DNA from: Scalesia atractyloides
Taxonomy: Eukaryota > Streptophyta > Magnoliopsida > Asterales > Asteraceae
Assembly: GCA_947069175.1 (NCBI GenBank)
Contig: CAMTDV010000018.1
Coordinates: forward strand, 43,908,869 to 43,972,868
Length of the DNA: 64,000 nucleotides
Direction: 5' to 3'
The first letter of the stretch is position 1. The number at the start of each line of letters is the position of its first letter. The translations under genes were made by a program, and so were the position numbers. The notes beneath the pieces were generated by a model. It saw only the letters and a list, made by a program, of their open reading frames with translations, was not told where the DNA came from and did not search any database. This document shows positions 21,475 through 33,189 of this stretch, one piece after another.

Positions 21475-23239
21475 TCCACGGAAGAATTCATTTAAAAATC
21501 ACCGTTCGTCCAATTAACAAAATTCCAGTGGGAGTTTCCCGGAAATTTCCATATCTAGTTGCTGTACAAATTTCATGATTCGACTCCCTACAGATTATTA
21601 GATCCGACTCGATAAACAACTAACAAATTTTCAGAATTTTCACAGCTTCAGTTACTGAACTTAATTGGCCACTTAAAAATATCAAACGACTTCAGAAAAA
21701 TATGAATCCACGCCATTAGAATCGTTTTTCAAAAATCTACGTTTTAGACTTCAGAAAATCCGTTTTTCGATAAGTAATAACCAAGTTACAGCCAGTTGAA
21801 GTTGGCTGTAAACACAATTCAGCATCCTGATTTCAGCATTTTATCGCAATCTAACACGCTTAAACAATCGATATGTTAATGTAAACGATCAAGAACAGAT
21901 TTTTCCAGTCATATATCATCATATACATCATACTCATGCAAACCCTAATCATAACCTATAGTTTTTATCAAACAAAACACAGCCTAACGTTTCTTAATTC
22001 CGCTAATCATCATACTTGCAACCTAGCATAAATAAATCGGCTAACACATAATACTACATTCAAACATGATCAAGAGTTTATGAATCCACATATGATCTTG
22101 CAAACAATGATAAATCCTAACCTTTAACAATAAGATTAATGAACCGTGAGTGAGATGGGGAACCGATGATCAAAGAGAATCGCGACCGAGAAGGAGAATG
22201 GCGAGGGGAGGGCTGCCGCGATCAAGAGAGGTGTATCCAAGCTGTTTGCGATCAAGAAGGTGAATGAGGGGCTGCCGTCGGCTGTTTTCTCAACTAGGGT
22301 TTTGTGTTTTGTTTTTGTGAAGCAAGCTCATGCATGTGTGTGTATATATAGCGCAAGTGATGAAAGGAAAAGGGAAGGGTTTACGGTTTGGGTACTCACG
22401 GCCGCAAGGGACTCGGGTGGGTTGGTTTGGGTCTAACACTTGGTCCTCAAGTTTGGTTAACTCCTTGAGTCGTAAGGTATTGAGGCCGGCTCGTGTCGCG
22501 GTTCGGTTCGATTCGTCTATATATTTACTATATATATTTCATAACTAAAACAAATCACGAAATCGAACATCACATAATGATTCACCAACTTATAAACGTT
22601 TAATACACATAGCACGTAATTCATTTGACAAGTTCACGAAATTATCGTAATTATTTCGAGCGTGCAATTTAAGTCTCCGAATCAATTTAACGTAGGAACG
22701 AATAACCGTGAAGTAGTGCGTTTAAGATATCTGAAAAACCGGGATGTCACATGGTGTTCGTCACCTGTCGAATAGGCTAGATAGAGCGTGTGTTGAAAAT
22801 TGTATAGGTTAGAATCGAACACACGACCGAAATACGGAGATTTCAGTGTAAAAGGGATCAAGTTCGCCCGAACTTGACCTGTATTGGTCAAGTTCGCTTG
22901 AAACTTGATGTGCCTTTAGTCCAGTTCGCCTGAACTTGTCCTGTGAAAGACAAGTTCGCCCGAACTTGACCCTAGCACATCCGGGCGAACTTGTCTCCAT
23001 ATATATCTGTGTGTGTTCATTTGTCATTTAAGTTTTTGGCGTCCCTACAGGGAGGTGCTGCCGGATTCTCTCCAGGAATTCTGGCAGCTGGACTTATAAA
23101 GATGTATACTCTTTCGGTATGAATGAATACTTCCGCTGCATTCTGCTTCTACTCCATTCTTAATAACATTCTACCGAATCGGTTTACGTTTATCCACTAA
23201 CTTCCATCTAGAACCGCCTGATCACGGACCTTCAAACAA

Positions 23240-23610
23240 AGGGTGAACCTTCCAAAAATTCTAAGAAGCGTAAGACTTCAAAGAATTATACGATCGCTGC
23301 ACCAATCCCACTTAACTCAGTACCCGTGAGGGGGTCTTATCATGGGAAACATCCTCGGTGCAATCGTTGCAACTATCATCACCGAGCAAATTCTCCATTC
23401 CGCCAGTGTACAATTTGTGGTTTTCATGGACATCTAGCTGCGACCTGTCGCCTCCAAAACCAAACAGCCCCTACTTAAACACGACCTCGTTATCCAGGTG
23501 GAGCATGTTTCACTTGTGGTAATTTAAATCATTACAAGCGAAACTGCCCTAAGCTTGCTAACGCAAATGGACGAGTATACAATGTCAATGAAGCTCAAGC
23601 TGATGATTAA
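23240..23610 (+). pseudogene. gag: Ty3/Gypsy gag fragment, C-terminal zinc-knuckle part
   Basis: It continues the gag frame of 19251-19938 after removal of the solo LTR and one AACAA. A basic segment (PSKNSKKRKTSKN) is followed by paired Cys/His motifs: CNRCNYHH, then CTICGFHGHLAATC, then CFTCGNLNHYKRNC. One in-frame stop (TAA after QTAPT, about 23477) breaks it. The terminal stop is at 23608-23610. An identical-looking duplicate is at 33190-33560. Confidence 0.85.
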
Positions 23611-24494
23611 GCACTTATGATCATTTGAGCCTTTACATTCTGTTTTATTTTCCAAAGACAATGTACATATTTCAACTATGTTTGTAATGACAATATAAAT
23701 TTTCAAAAAGTTTCTCTTCATTCTTGTTATTCGTATTTCAGTTACAAATTCCAATGTGATTACACTGTGTGTAATTTACCACTACATACCAACTTCGAGG
23801 ATTCTGTTCTTTATTGTTAGGAACTAAATCTCGCAAGAATAGCATATTTAAATTTGCACACTAGTGCATTCATACTACCACTGCAAAACAAACACTGCAA
23901 ATACTATGTGCCTATTACTACTTCTTTTGTTTTCATGCCATTTACATACATGGTTTGTTAATCTATTATGTATAGTACATGATTACAAATGCACTATTGC
24001 TTAGTATGTTGACTTAGCATACCTAACACATGATTTCAAAACATTTTTCACGACATACTTACATTGTTTGTGACAATCCATACTTAGTATATGATGCACG
24101 CTATCTGTATGGCTAGTGTGAAACATATATTAATATTTGTACTAGAATGAAATACCAGCTACTGATTTTGTTGGATGCAAAACAAATAGTGCTAACATTT
24201 CTAGTATGAAACACGATCGATTCAATAGATGTTGTGTTATGATGATGCTTATTTGATTTCAGATGTTACTTCGACCTTATTATCTATTTCCCTTTACTTA
24301 ACAAGAGGAGTTATGTGGACCATGTGACGAAACGCGTAATTATGGGTGCACACTTAATTACGGGGATCGACACATGAGAATCATAGTAAGCCTTGTGAAG
24401 ATGGTGGCATAAAATCTAGAGTGATTAGGTAACGGGAAGGGTATGATGCAATAAGACCACGGTGGATACGCCGCTGGTACTTCCTATATATATG
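23611..24494 (+). other. Non-coding flank downstream of the Gypsy gag (copy 1)
   Basis: It is AT-rich, with no supported gene and no recognisable pol after the gag stop. It may be the 3' region of a gag-only element; I could not find an LTR boundary. It is duplicated at 33561-34445. Confidence 0.5.
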
Positions 24495-25918
24495 CTGGTA
24501 TCGTTAGTTTGCTGCTCAGCTGCAAAGAGGTGTGGGTATTTGCTTTTCATTCGGTCCTCTCTTTCCCACGTGAACTCCGGTCCACGCTTAGAGTCCCAAC
24601 GAACCTTAACGATCGGAATCCTACTGTGCCTTCGAGTCTTGATCTCACGATCCATGATCTCGATAGGTTGTTCCACAAAGTGCAGTTGTTCATCCACTTG
24701 GATCTCATCCAATGGAATGACTAAGGTTTCATCTGATAGACACTTCTTCAGATTTGACACGTGAAAAACGTTGTGAACTCCACTGAGTTCGGTAGGAAGG
24801 TCTAATTGATAAGCTACGGGTCCAATACGTTTCAAGATCACAAACGTACCTACGTACCGTGGGTTTAGTTTGCCTCGTTTTCCAAAGCGGATTACACCCT
24901 TCCAGGGTGACACCTTCAGTAGGACGCGGTCGCCTACTTGAAATTCGAGCGGTTTGCGCCGTTGATCAGCGTAGCTTTTCTGTCGGTCTCGTGCCGCCGC
25001 CATGCGGTTTCTGATTTGTACAACCTTTTCAGTAGCCTCAAGTATCAACTCAGGGCCTGTGAGTTGACTGTCACCGACTTCTGCCCAACAGACCGGTGAT
25101 CTACATTTACGACCGTATAATGCCTCAAACGGTGCTGCCGATATACTCGTATGGTAACTGTTGTTATACGAGAATTCCACTAAAGGCAGGTGGATTTCCC
25201 AACTATTTCCGAAGTCTACTACGCATGCCCTAAGCATGTCTTCCAAGGTCTGTATGGTCCTTTCGCTTTGACCATCAGTCTGAGGGTGATAAGCTGTGCT
25301 CATATCTAAGCGTGTGCCCAACGCTTTCTGAAGTGACTGCCAAAAGTTGGACGTGAAGCGAGCATCTCTGTCTGAGATGATGGACGTTGGCATTCCGTGC
25401 CAAGAAACTACTTCCTTAATGTAGATGCGAGTCAACTTCTCCATCTTATCTGTTTCTTTAATAGCTAGGAAGTGTGCGGACTTAGTTAAACGATCCACAA
25501 TCACCCAGATGGTATCGCAACCACCCAAAGTTCGCGGGAGTTTAGTGATGAAATCCGTCGAGATCTGATCCCATTTCCACACTGGGATCTCAGGTTGTTG
25601 GGGTAGCCCCGATGGCTTTTGATACTCTACCTTGACCTTTGCAGAAGTCAAACACTTACTCACGTAGGTGGCTATATCAGCTTTCATATTGGACCACCAA
25701 TACGCAGCTTTAAGGTCTTGATACATCTTATCCGAACCAGGATGGACAGAGTATCGGGATTTATGAGCTTCGTCCATGACTATCTCTCTGAGGCTTCCGT
25801 AGAGAGGTACCCATATGCGATTCATGAAATACCGGGCTCCATTGGGTTTTACTTCCCAATCGCGTTCCATTTTTCCCACCGATTCGGCCTTGATGTTTTC
25901 CTCCTTAACCGCTTCCAA
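24425..25918 (-). pseudogene. pol: Tekay-1 integrase with C-terminal chromodomain
   Basis: This 497-codon open stretch covers the zinc-binding region, catalytic core, C-terminal domain and chromodomain. The core keeps Asp (ISTDFITKLP), Asp (IISDRDARF) and Glu (DGQSERTIQ), with 35 residues between the last two, as the DDE family requires. In the HHCC zinc region the usual CLTC reads CLTS, so one metal ligand is lost. GRKCRSPVCW and VGDRVLLKVSPWKGV are typical of this family. The chromodomain (IEIMDREIKTRR to FTWEREDRMKSKYPHLF) would steer integration to marked chromatin. The last 20 or so residues are read into the duplicated flank and are not native. Confidence 0.85.
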
Positions 25919-27790
25919 CTACGCGTCGCGTATCTGTTCGGGTAACCCGAATGAATGGTGAGCTGTAATGCTCGTACCCGACGAGGTTTCAAGTGTTCCT
26001 TCCTACTGAGGGCATCAGCTACCACGTTAGCTTTCCCGGGTGATACCGAATGGCACATTCATAATCGTTCAAGAGTTCGACCCAGCGACGCTGTCGCATG
26101 TTCAACTCCTTCTGATCAAAAATGTGTTGGAGGCTCTTGTGGTCTGTAAAGATTGTGCACTTCGTTCCATAGAGGTAGTGTCTCCAAATCTTAAGTGCAA
26201 ACACTACTGCTCCCAATTCCAGGTCATGTGTTGTGTAGTTTTTCTCGTGAATCTTCAATTGTCGGGATGCATACGCGATGACCTTATCGCGTTGCATGAG
26301 TACGCATCCCAACCCCTGGATGGAAACATCACAATATACTACAAAGTCATCTGTCCCTTCCCGCAAGGACAGAATGGGTGCACTGCAAAGTTTCTGTTTG
26401 AGCAATTGAAATGCCGCTTCCTGCCTGTCACCCCAAGCATACTTGATGCCTTTCTGGGTGAGGGGTGTAAGCGGTTGCGCGATCTTTGAAAATCCCTCGA
26501 TGAAACGTCTGTAGTAAGCAGCCAAACCCAAAAATTGGCGGATCTCCGTCGGTGTCCTGGATGCTTCCCAGTTTTTGATAGCTTCAATCTTGGCAGGGTC
26601 GACGTGGATACCCTTTTCATTTACGATATGCCCGAGGAACTGAACTTCCCGAATCCAAAAATCACACTTTGAAAGCTTGGCATATAGTTTCTCCTGTTGA
26701 AGTAATCCCAACAGTAATCGTAGATGTTCAGCATGTTCTTCTTCACCTTTTGAGTAGATGAGTATGTCATCGATGAACACAATGACAAACTTGTCGAGGT
26801 ATGGTTTACACACACGGTTCATCAGGTCCATGAACACCGCGGGTGCGTTGGTGAGACCGAAGGGCATGACCAAGAACTCATAATGGCCATACCGAGTACG
26901 AAATGTCGTCTTAGCGATATCCTCCTCCCTGACGCGTAGCTGGAGGTAACCGGACCGTAGATCAATCTTGGAGTAGTAGCTTGACCCTTGAAGTTGGTCG
27001 AAGAGATCGTCGATGCGAGGTAACGGGCATCGGTTCTTTACAGTAACCTTGTTGAGTTCCCTGTAGTCGATGCACATGCGGAAGGTCCCGTCCTTCTTCT
27101 TGACAAAAAGGACTGGAGCTCCCCATGGCGAAGCGCCTGGTCGGATAAATCCTTTTTCTAACAGCTCCTGAAGTTGGGTAGACAGCTCCTGCAGCTCGGC
27201 TGGAGCTAGGCGGTATGGGGCTTTGGCGATAGGAGTTGCATGGTTCGCCAATTCAATTTCAAACTCCAATTGTCGATGGGGTGGGAGACCAGGTAACTCC
27301 TCTGGGAATACATCGGAAAAATCACGGACGACGGGGATGTCTTCTATACGTTTCTCGTCCTTAGGCTGCTCGGTAACCAGTGCGAGTAAAGCGAAAGAGT
27401 TCTTCCTCCGAAGATACTTCTGCACTTGCATGTAAGAGATGATGTTTGTGACGGCGCCTGCCTTCTCGCCTTGCACCGTCAAGATTTCATCGTTAGAGAG
27501 CGGAATACGGATAGATTTTTCGAAACAGAGAACTTCAGCTTGGACGTCGGATAGCCAGTCCATTCCGACTACCACGTCAAAACTTCCCAGAGTAGTTGTC
27601 ATCAGATCAATGGTAAAGGTGTGACCCGCGAGTTTGAGTTGACAGCCGGATACTATATGGGTCACGTCTACAGATTTACCATCGGCTAGTTCTATGATAT
27701 AAGGGGTCTCTAAGGGTTTAGGCGTGAGATTTAGGTTCTTCCTAAAAGACTTAGATATAAAACTCCTATCCGCACCCGTATCAAAAGCAC
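25919..27790 (-). pseudogene. pol: Tekay-1 protease, reverse transcriptase and RNase H
   Basis: The protease site DTGADRSF lies at about 27765-27785, one frame away from gag, followed by VVVGMDWLS. RT runs through GLPPHRQLEFEIEL, FRMCIDYRELN and the catalytic FVIVFIDDILIYSK (about 26770). RNase H has VVYCDVS, LELGAVVFALK and FTDHKSLQH. The main frame (26019-27665 and upstream) breaks at the usual YHPGKANVVADALSR motif near 26040, where the second half is in another frame. One frameshift there and one or two near the gag-protease border inactivate it. Confidence 0.85.
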
Positions 27791-29052
27791 AGTAGCAAAA
27801 TGTTCATTAAGGGGAAACTTACGGTGACCACGTTCGAATCGTTTTTGGCCTCTCCGCGGCCCAACGTAAATGCGCGACCTTTGGCACCTCCTGTGCCACC
27901 ATTTCCATTACTGTTGTTGTTATTGTTGTTGTTGTGGTTATTGTGGTTGTGGTTGTTCCCACCGTTGTTGTTGTTGTTGTTACGCAGCTGTGGGCAGTCT
28001 CTTTTGAAGTGGGAAGTGCTACCACACTGATAGCATCCCCGGTTAACACCCTGTTGCTGGCCCTGCGGTTGATTTTGGTTTTGTCGGTACATGATTTCCC
28101 CACGACAATCCTTTACCGCATGTCCCACTTTGCCACATCGTTGGTAGCGATTCCCGGCACAAGGGCCGTGATGATGAAGATTACAGCGATTGCACTGCGG
28201 CTTTCGACCTACATAGCCGCTTGCGTTCTGGTTGTTGTTGGCGGGCTGGTTTTGGTGACCCCGGTGGCTGTTGTAATTATTGAACCGTTTCTGGTTCCCC
28301 TGTTGTGGCTGGGATGACGAAGACTGACGAACAGACGAGTCTTCAAACTTTCTTTTATTATCAGGGGCAACTTCAGTTGTACCCCGAGTTGGCAACTTCT
28401 TTTGTTCCACCGCCTTATCGGTGAGTTTGTGCGCCAACCTGATTGCTTGATGTTCAGTTGAAGGGTTGCTAGCCATCACCATACCCTGAATCTCCAGGAC
28501 CAGACCCCCAAGGTAGAACTCGAGTCCTTTCTCCACAGTGTTGGCCAGATCGGGACACAGAAATACCAAGTCGTGATGTTTCGCTGTGTATGCTTCGATT
28601 TCAGATCCCACCATCTTGTGGTTCCATAGTGTTTGTTCCAACTGCTGAACTCTGTCCCGCGGACTGTACTCCTCTTTGATTAGGGCCTTAAACTCGGCCC
28701 AGGCCATTGCATTTGCAGCAATAAGTCCACGCGTTTGGACTTGCGCGTTCCACCAGGTTAATGCCCCATCTTCCAACATTGAGGCAGCATACTTGACCTT
28801 ATTGGCCTCAAGGCAATTGCACATTTCGAACACTGATTCGGATTTTTCGATCCAACGGACCAGTCCTATGGGTCCTTCTGCCCCCGTGAATTTGCTTGGC
28901 TTCGCGTCGAGGAACATCTTGTAGGGGTTAAGACCCCCTCCTGCTGCTGGTGGGTTTTGAACACCCGCTAGAGCAGCATTCACGTGTTCTTGGATCATTG
29001 CGGCCAATTCTTCAGTTGACATGTTGAGATTTTCGCGGCGACCGGTTGTCAT
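27781..29052 (-). CDS. gag: Tekay-1 gag polyprotein part
   Basis: This 423-codon open frame starts MTTGRRENLNMSTEEL. The gag core has MFLDAKPSKFTGAEG, ALTWWNAQVQ and EFKALIKEEYSPRDR. The C terminus has a Gln/Asn-rich stretch and zinc motifs. The first reads CNRCNLHHHGPC then YQRCGKVGHAVKDC, with Tyr where a Cys is expected. The second is CYQCGSTSHFKRDC. A poly-Asn run coded by AAC/AAT repeats follows (27900-27985). The frame ends at a stop near 27781 because of base loss at the protease border; the ancestral gag and pol were probably one frame. The gag core looks complete in itself. Confidence 0.85.
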   Translation of the reverse strand: MTTGRRENLNMSTEELAAMIQEHVNAALAGVQNPPAAGGGLNPYKMFLDAKPSKFTGAEGPIGLVRWIEKSESVFEMCNCLEANKVKYAASMLEDGALTWWNAQVQTRGLIAANAMAWAEFKALIKEEYSPRDRVQQLEQTLWNHKMVGSEIEAYTAKHHDLVFLCPDLANTVEKGLEFYLGGLVLEIQGMVMASNPSTEHQAIRLAHKLTDKAVEQKKLPTRGTTEVAPDNKRKFEDSSVRQSSSSQPQQGNQKRFNNYNSHRGHQNQPANNNQNASGYVGRKPQCNRCNLHHHGPCAGNRYQRCGKVGHAVKDCRGEIMYRQNQNQPQGQQQGVNRGCYQCGSTSHFKRDCPQLRNNNNNNGGNNHNHNNHNNNNNNNSNGNGGTGGAKGRAFTLGRGEAKNDSNVVTVSFPLMNILLLCF

Positions 29053-29093
29053 TTCAGATCTAAAGGAAACAAAACGGAGATTGGCGAGACGAG

Positions 29094-29699
29094 TTAGTCA
29101 TCTATGTCTTCATCTCCCAGGTCGCTATCACTGCTGTCATCCTCTTCAGCGTTTTCAGCTTCAACAGCCGGGTCTTCCTCCTCTGGATCCTCCTCTGGAT
29201 CCCCTACCGGCATTGGAGGGGCCGGTGCTGGTGCGGGTACTGGTACAGGTGCCTGATTCTGTTCTAGTCCTTGAATTCTCCAGCTAGACTCAAGAACTCT
29301 GTCTTCTTGCCAGTCAGTCCTCAGCTGCTCAGCACGAAGATCTCTGGCTAAAGTGTTACGAGCTATCTTACTCGTATGTTGCTCTTCCTCGAGCGATCCA
29401 GTTTTACCTGTCAATTGTCGTATCATCCATCCCTGGGCTAGGATGGTTTCATGCATTCTTTCTAGTTGTTCTTGTTGCGTTCTTATCATATCTCTAAGTA
29501 GGTCGTTCCCTACTTCTAACGAGTTAACCGGTTCGACCGTCACAGCGATGGTCGGGCGTGAGGACGACTCCTCCCCTAGAGCGAGTCTTTTCCTAGCAGC
29601 TGAGCGTGTCTCCACGCCATGAGGTGGTGAGGGTTCGACTATAGGTGCCTTTCCTGGCGCCCTTGGTCGTAAAGGTTTATCAGATGATGATGATGACAT
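29094..29699 (-). CDS. Tekay-1 small ORF upstream of gag
   Basis: This 201-codon frame lies 41 bp upstream of gag and after the PBS, so it is the first ORF of the element RNA. It starts with a Ser run (MSSSSSDKPLRPRAPG), has a central helical, probably coiled-coil segment (LLRDMIRTQQEQLERMHET through RDLRAEQLRTDW), a Pro/Ala repeat and a very acidic tail. I know no enzyme of this kind. It could be an N-terminal extension of Gag separated by a stop, or an accessory protein. Confidence 0.65.
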   Translation of the reverse strand: MSSSSSDKPLRPRAPGKAPIVEPSPPHGVETRSAARKRLALGEESSSRPTIAVTVEPVNSLEVGNDLLRDMIRTQQEQLERMHETILAQGWMIRQLTGKTGSLEEEQHTSKIARNTLARDLRAEQLRTDWQEDRVLESSWRIQGLEQNQAPVPVPAPAPAPPMPVGDPEEDPEEEDPAVEAENAEEDDSSDSDLGDEDIDD

Positions 29700-29887
29700 T
29701 GCCTATTGGGTTGTGTAGTTAGTTACGAGTTGCGTTCATCACAATGTACATCTATATTTTACATAATACAGTTGTATTACAACACATAACAAGATATAAC
29801 AGTTCAGTGCCAAACTAAGTCTAGTGTCGTGTAATCAGCTATAGTTTAGGTCTACCTTTAATGCAAACCTGGTTCTCTATAGCTAGA

Positions 29888-29900
29888 GGCTCTGATACCA
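29888..29900 (-). promoter_or_regulatory. Tekay-1 primer-binding site
   Basis: The minus strand reads TGGTATCAGAGCC, complementary to the 3' end of plant initiator tRNA-Met. It starts three bases after the 5' LTR end (TGTGACA). Confidence 0.9.
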
Positions 29901-29903
29901 ATC

Positions 29904-32701
29904 TGTCACACCCTCAATTTCCACTTGCGGAGTTTTACCGCGAGGCGTGTGAACAAACCAGAATCTGAGACACTAGTACGTCGAACGACTCTATATGATT
30001 TGATAATACATTTTCCAAAATCATTTGTTTAACCATTCATTGTAGATTTTATATTATCCTAGTTAGTTTTCAATGTTTAGCGGAAGCATTAGTTTTTATG
30101 GTTGAGCGGAAGCATAAAAATAAGTAGAGAAACGGGCGCCAACACAAACGCCAAAACAGATGAAAAACCCAAAACAGTGTTTGTAAATGAGACTCGATAA
30201 AAGGTGTCTTGATCAATGGAAGTGAGTGCACCTAGAGCTCCTAGCGTCCTGAGAAACATGTAAAGAAACAAGTGTCAACATTAAAGAAGAGTGAGTTCAC
30301 AGGTTTTCATAAATTCGTTTGTTCGGTTATAAGTTTGTTTCCCCCGTTATCCCTAACCCGGGATAACGATTTAGTTCCATTATCCCCAACCCGGAATAAT
30401 ACTGATAGTTCCATTATTCCTTACCTAATAATGATAGTTCCATTATTCCTTACCCGAAATAATAAAGTTGTTGGTTCCATTATCCCTAACCCGGGATAAT
30501 GTTGTTGATTCGTAATTAAGTTCAATGTTAATATATATAGGTAGCTAGCCTAAAGTTATGTCACGTAAGTGTTCGCGATCGAAGCTGACTGTTGTGCCTC
30601 CGTGTTGCCAGGCCTATCACTGACCATGGCGAAGTTAGGCCAAATTATTCACCCGTTGACCATACCCGGTCGGCTAGCGCGACTAGCTCGGATGGGGCTT
30701 GTCGGGCCCAGTAGTACTACTTATAATTTCCCCGCTATTTAAACCCAATGCTAACGATCCGAGAGATTGTCGAGGACTTGTGTGATATAGCTGCTTAGTG
30801 ACCATAACGTACATTAACATTAACTTAGTTACCGAATAGTTAAGTGACGTTAATTTCGTATAACGTAAAGAGATAGAGTTGTAGAGTGTATACATGTTTC
30901 TCCCCCTGTTGTTTAAAACCGGATAAAATTAGGGGCCGTGAACTCACCTTTAGTTGCTCGGTTAGTGTAACACAGAAGTTGCAAATGATGGGACCGCTAA
31001 TTGCGTCCTAACAAGTCAATTGATTTAGAGTTAGTGTGCGATCACACTGATACAAGTCTTACACATACTAACACACAATGCGGTTCATACAATGACAATT
31101 CCTAAAACTCAAATCATGCATGCAAGTATCATCATGCCAATATAGTGATCAAAACAACTTATCATGAACACAATCAACTCATACAACACTTTGGTACATA
31201 CATTCGCAAGTTATCAAGTTTCAGCTTATATACTCATAATTAGGCTGTTTTCAAGGATTTTTATAAAATAGTTCCAATGTTCCAAAAATTCCAATTATTT
31301 TACAGAAGGTAACAACTATACTGTAGAATTTTATATAAATTTTTCAAGTCCTAACACTTTACCAATTATTCGTAAATATTAATATGCTAGGCTGCAGTCA
31401 GATTCGTCGCTTTCTGACTGCAGTCCACGGAAGAATTCATTTAAAAATCACCGTTCGTCCAATTAACAAAATTCCAGTGGGAGTTTCCCGGAAATTTCCA
31501 TATCTAGTTGCTGTACAAATTTCATGATTCGACTCCCTACAGATTATTAGATCCGACTCGATAAACAACTAACAAATTTTCAGAATTTTCACAGCTTCAG
31601 TTACTGAACTTAATTGGCCACTTAAAAATATCAAACGACTTCAGAAAAATATGAATCCAGCGCCATTAGAATCATTTTTCAAAAATCTACGTTTTAGACT
31701 TCAGAAAATCCGTTTTTCGATAAGTAATAACCAAGTTACAGCCAGTTGAAGTTGGCTGTAAACACAATTCAGCATCCTGATTTCAGCATTTTATCGCAAT
31801 CTAACACGCTTAAACAATCGATATGTTAATGTAAACGATCAAGAACAGATTTTTCCAGTCATATATCATCATATACATCATACTCATGCAAACCCTAATC
31901 ATAACCTATAGTTTTTATCAAACAAAACACAGCCTAACGTTTCTTAATTCCGCTAATCATCATACTTGCAACCTAGCATAAATAAATCGGCTAACACATA
32001 ATACTACATTCAAACATGATCAAGAGTTTATGAATCCACATATGATCTTGCAAACAATGATAAATCCTAACCTTTAACAATAAGATTAATGAACCGTGAG
32101 TGAGATGGGGAACCGATGATCAAAGAGAATCGCGACCGAGAAGGAGAATGGCGAGGGGAGGGCTGCCGCGATCAAGAGAGGTGTATCCAAGCTGTTTGCG
32201 ATCAAGAAGGTGAATGAGGGGCTGCCGTCGGCTGTTTTCTCAACTAGGGTTTTGTGTTTTGTTTTTGTGAAGCAAGCTCATGCATGTGTGTGTATATATA
32301 GCGCAAGGGATGAAAGGAAAAGGGAAGGGTTTACGGTTTGGGTACTCACGGCCGCAAGGGACTCGGGTGGGTTGGTTTGGGTCTAACACTTGGTCCTCAA
32401 GTTTGGTTAACTCCTTGAGTCGTAAGGTATTGAGGCCGGCTCGTGTCGCGGTTCGGTTCGATTCGTCTATATATTTACTATATATATTTCATAACTAAAA
32501 CAAATCACGAAATCGAACATCACATAATGATTCACCAACTTATAAACGTTTAATACACATAGCACGTAATTCATTTGACAAGTTCACGAAATTATCGTAA
32601 TTATTTCGAGCGTGCAATTTAAGTCTCCGAATCAATTTAACGTAGGAACGAATAACCGTGAAGTAGTGCGTTTAAGATATCTGAAAAACCGGGATGTCAC
32701 A
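29904..32701 (-). mobile_element. Tekay-1 5' LTR (copy 2)
   Basis: It is nearly identical to 19956-22751. The PBS next to its left edge shows it is the 5' LTR of the internal region at 24495-29903. On its right it is followed by TGGTG and the split LARD LTR, as for copy 1. It carries the second copies of the hairpin array (about 30345-30500) and of the 11 bp stem-loop (31392-31423). Confidence 0.9.
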
Positions 32702-33189
32702 TGGTGTTCGTCACCTGTCGAATAGGCTAGATAGAGCGTGTGTTGAAAATTGTATAGGTTAGAATCGAACACACGACCGAAATACGGAGATTTCAGTGTA
32801 AAAGGGATCAAGTTCGCCCGAACTTGACCTGTATTGGTCAAGTTCGCTTGAAACTTGATGTGCCTTTAGTCCAGTTCGCCTGAACTTGTCCTGTGAAAGA
32901 CAAGTTCGCCCGAACTTGACCCTAGCACATCCGGGCGAACTTGTCTCCATATATATCTGTGTGTGTTCATTTGTCATTTAAGTTTTTGGCGTCCCTACAG
33001 GGAGGTGCTGCCGGATTCTCTCCAGGAATTCTGGCAGCTGGACTTATAAAGATGTATACTCTTTCGGTATGAATGAATACTTCCGCTGCATTCTGCTTCT
33101 ACTCCATTCTTAATAACATTCTACCGAATCGGTTTACGTTTATCCACTAACTTCCATCTAGAACCGCCTGATCACGGACCTTCAAACAA

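Larger units (their letters stand above)
19956..22751 (-). mobile_element. Tekay-1 solo LTR (copy 1)
   Basis: This 2.8 kb LTR starts TGTCACACCC and ends GGGATGTCACA on the + strand, giving TGTGACA-type inverted ends. It is flanked by a perfect TGGTG duplication (19951-19955, 22752-22756). It is almost identical to 29904-32701; I count about five or six differences by eye, two of them single-base indels. The right side continues straight into the split LARD LTR rather than into Tekay internal sequence, so at this spot it is a solo LTR. No large ORF is supported inside. Confidence 0.9.
19939..23234 (+). mobile_element. Solo LTR of the LARD family, itself split by a Tekay LTR
   Basis: The LTR starts TGTTGGTG at 19939, is interrupted after 19955, resumes at 22757 (after the duplicated TGGTG at 22752-22756) and ends CCTTCA at 23234. 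The pieces sum to about 495 bp, the full LTR length of the family. It is flanked by a perfect 5 bp duplication AACAA (19934-19938 and 23235-23239). It lies in the opposite orientation to the element at 16473-19250. The second piece carries about five AAGTTCG palindromes (22858-22996). Confidence 0.9.
19956..24494 (+). repeat. Direct duplication, copy 1 (partner 29904-34445)
   Basis: About 4.54 kb contains the Tekay LTR, the rest of the LARD solo LTR, the gag C-terminal piece and about 0.9 kb of flank. It ends at CTATATATATG (24494), where it joins the 3' end of the Tekay-1 integrase. By eye about four differences fall in the 1.74 kb outside the LTR and five or six inside it, a similar low rate in both parts. 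Confidence 0.9.
24495..32701 (-). mobile_element. Tekay-1: Ty3/Gypsy chromovirus-type element (internal region and 5' LTR)
   Basis: On the minus strand the order is 5' LTR (29904-32701), PBS (29888-29900), an upstream ORF, gag, protease, RT, RNase H, integrase and chromodomain. That is the Ty3/Gypsy order with a chromodomain, and the long LTRs fit the Tekay/Del clade. The usual 3' UTR, polypurine tract and adjacent 3' LTR are absent. The integrase end instead joins duplicated flank at 24494/24495, so the element is 3'-truncated by a rearrangement. Confidence 0.85.

Noticed and set aside
22330..22548. 72-codon frame repeated at 32280-32498
   Set aside because: The repetition is due to the LTR duplication; it is compositionally ordinary LTR sequence with no domain signs.
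19956..24494. A 4.5 kb LTR
   Set aside because: The TGGTG duplication and the GGGATGTCACA end show the LTR stops at 22751; the rest is duplicated flank.
27819..28317. Open frames with runs of Thr or Val on both strands in the Tekay-1 gag region
   Set aside because: They are other-frame readings of the AAC/AAT poly-Asn run of gag.
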